From positions 1-5,804 of the forward strand of contig CAVBJJ010000067.1 in the NCBI GenBank assembly GCA_963595735.1: a stretch of 5,804 nucleotides of DNA. Reading direction: 5' to 3'. The translations under genes and the position numbers were made by a program. Below are positions 5,520 through 5,804 of the stretch, one piece after another; positions within the stretch are counted from its first letter, which is position 1; each line of letters begins with the position of its first letter. Under the pieces are notes generated by a model. It was given only the letters and a program-made list of their open reading frames with translations, was not told the origin of the DNA and searched no databases. The stretch is from CALWOS01 sp963595735 (GTDB taxonomy: Bacteria > Bacillota > Clostridia > Oscillospirales > Oscillospiraceae).

Positions 5520-5804
5520 TTGGAAGACAAAGAGTACAACAACGTGTATGCCATTCCGGCAAATTATACGGACAGCGGCAAACTGTTTGGCGGGATGATC
5601 GAAACCCGAAACGCCATTGAAACAGTGATTCTGGTATTGGCTCTGGGATATCCGGAGCTGATTCTGATCCCCATGCCCAGCACTATACGCATCGTGGTTA
5701 TGACGGTCACGCTGCTGCCGCTGGCGGTGGTCTCGGCAATGGGCGTGGATGGTGGGTCACTGTTTCAGTACATCGGTCACATCATTCATTTCTGGACGCA
5801 CCGC
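5520..5804 (+). CDS. PrgI-family conjugation membrane protein, 3'-partial
   Basis: 95 codons are visible and the frame is still open at the window end. The opening EDKEYNNVYAIPANYTDSG, followed by KLFGGMIETRNAIET, matches the well-known N terminus of PrgI-family proteins of clostridial and enterococcal conjugative elements. Two hydrophobic stretches follow (about residues 33-52 and 57-75), then a basic FWTHR where the family usually has a charged tail. PrgI proteins are small inner-membrane components (VirB3-like in position) normally encoded just before the VirB4 ATPase, so a VirB4 gene is expected beyond the edge. The chosen start is TTG 5520, based on its ribosome binding site and on the family's usual start. 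It follows the peptidase stop by 75 bp and shares its reading frame. Confidence 0.85.
   Translation, partial: MEDKEYNNVYAIPANYTDSGKLFGGMIETRNAIETVILVLALGYPELILIPMPSTIRIVVMTVTLLPLAVVSAMGVDGGSLFQYIGHIIHFWTHR

Noticed and set aside
1..5804. CRISPR array, tRNA/rRNA gene, insertion sequence ends or transposase
   Set aside because: No regularly spaced repeats, no cloverleaf with a CCA end, and no transposase-like reading frame were seen on either strand.

Overview
The window looks like part of the conjugation (type IV secretion) module of an integrative and conjugative element, or a related plasmid, from a low-to-moderate GC Gram-positive anaerobe, most likely a gut clostridium (Lachnospiraceae/Oscillospiraceae type). 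This rests on family resemblance recognised by eye: strong AGGAGG-type ribosome binding sites, a VirB2-like / VirB6-like / NlpC-P60 / PrgI gene order, and protein wording typical of clostridial conjugative elements. No database search was possible. All supported genes are on the + strand.

Region 1 (1-1166) holds two regulatory-type genes. The first is a 5'-truncated helix-turn-helix protein with a C-terminal cysteine cluster. It overlaps by 14 bp a 212-aa protein with an ArpU / sigma-70 region 4-like C-terminal helix-turn-helix. Two inverted repeats built from the same 7-bp half-site (GCGTATT) lie inside the first gene, and a terminator-like hairpin with a T6 run sits 32 bp before the second gene.

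Region 2 (1167-1360) is a compact control region. It has a near-consensus extended -10 promoter, then a strong T-tailed terminator hairpin starting about 25 nt after the predicted transcription start, and then the ribosome binding site of the first transfer gene. Terminator and promoter face the same way, so this looks like an attenuated or antiterminated leader for the transfer operon.

Region 3 (1361-5804) is the transfer operon: a VirB2/TrbC-like pilin candidate with a signal peptide; a 697-aa VirB6/TrbL-like polytopic protein that appears to start at a rare ATC codon and carries a soluble tail with three tandem repeats; a membrane-anchored C40 (NlpC/P60) peptidoglycan hydrolase; and a PrgI-family membrane protein starting at TTG and cut by the window end. 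By analogy with characterised Gram-positive systems, the pilin and VirB6-like proteins would form the membrane channel, the C40 enzyme would open the cell wall, and PrgI would join the inner-membrane complex, usually followed by a VirB4 ATPase beyond the window.

The most notable points are the promoter-terminator leader, the ATC start, the repeated domain in the VirB6-like tail, and the repeated GCGTATT inverted repeats.
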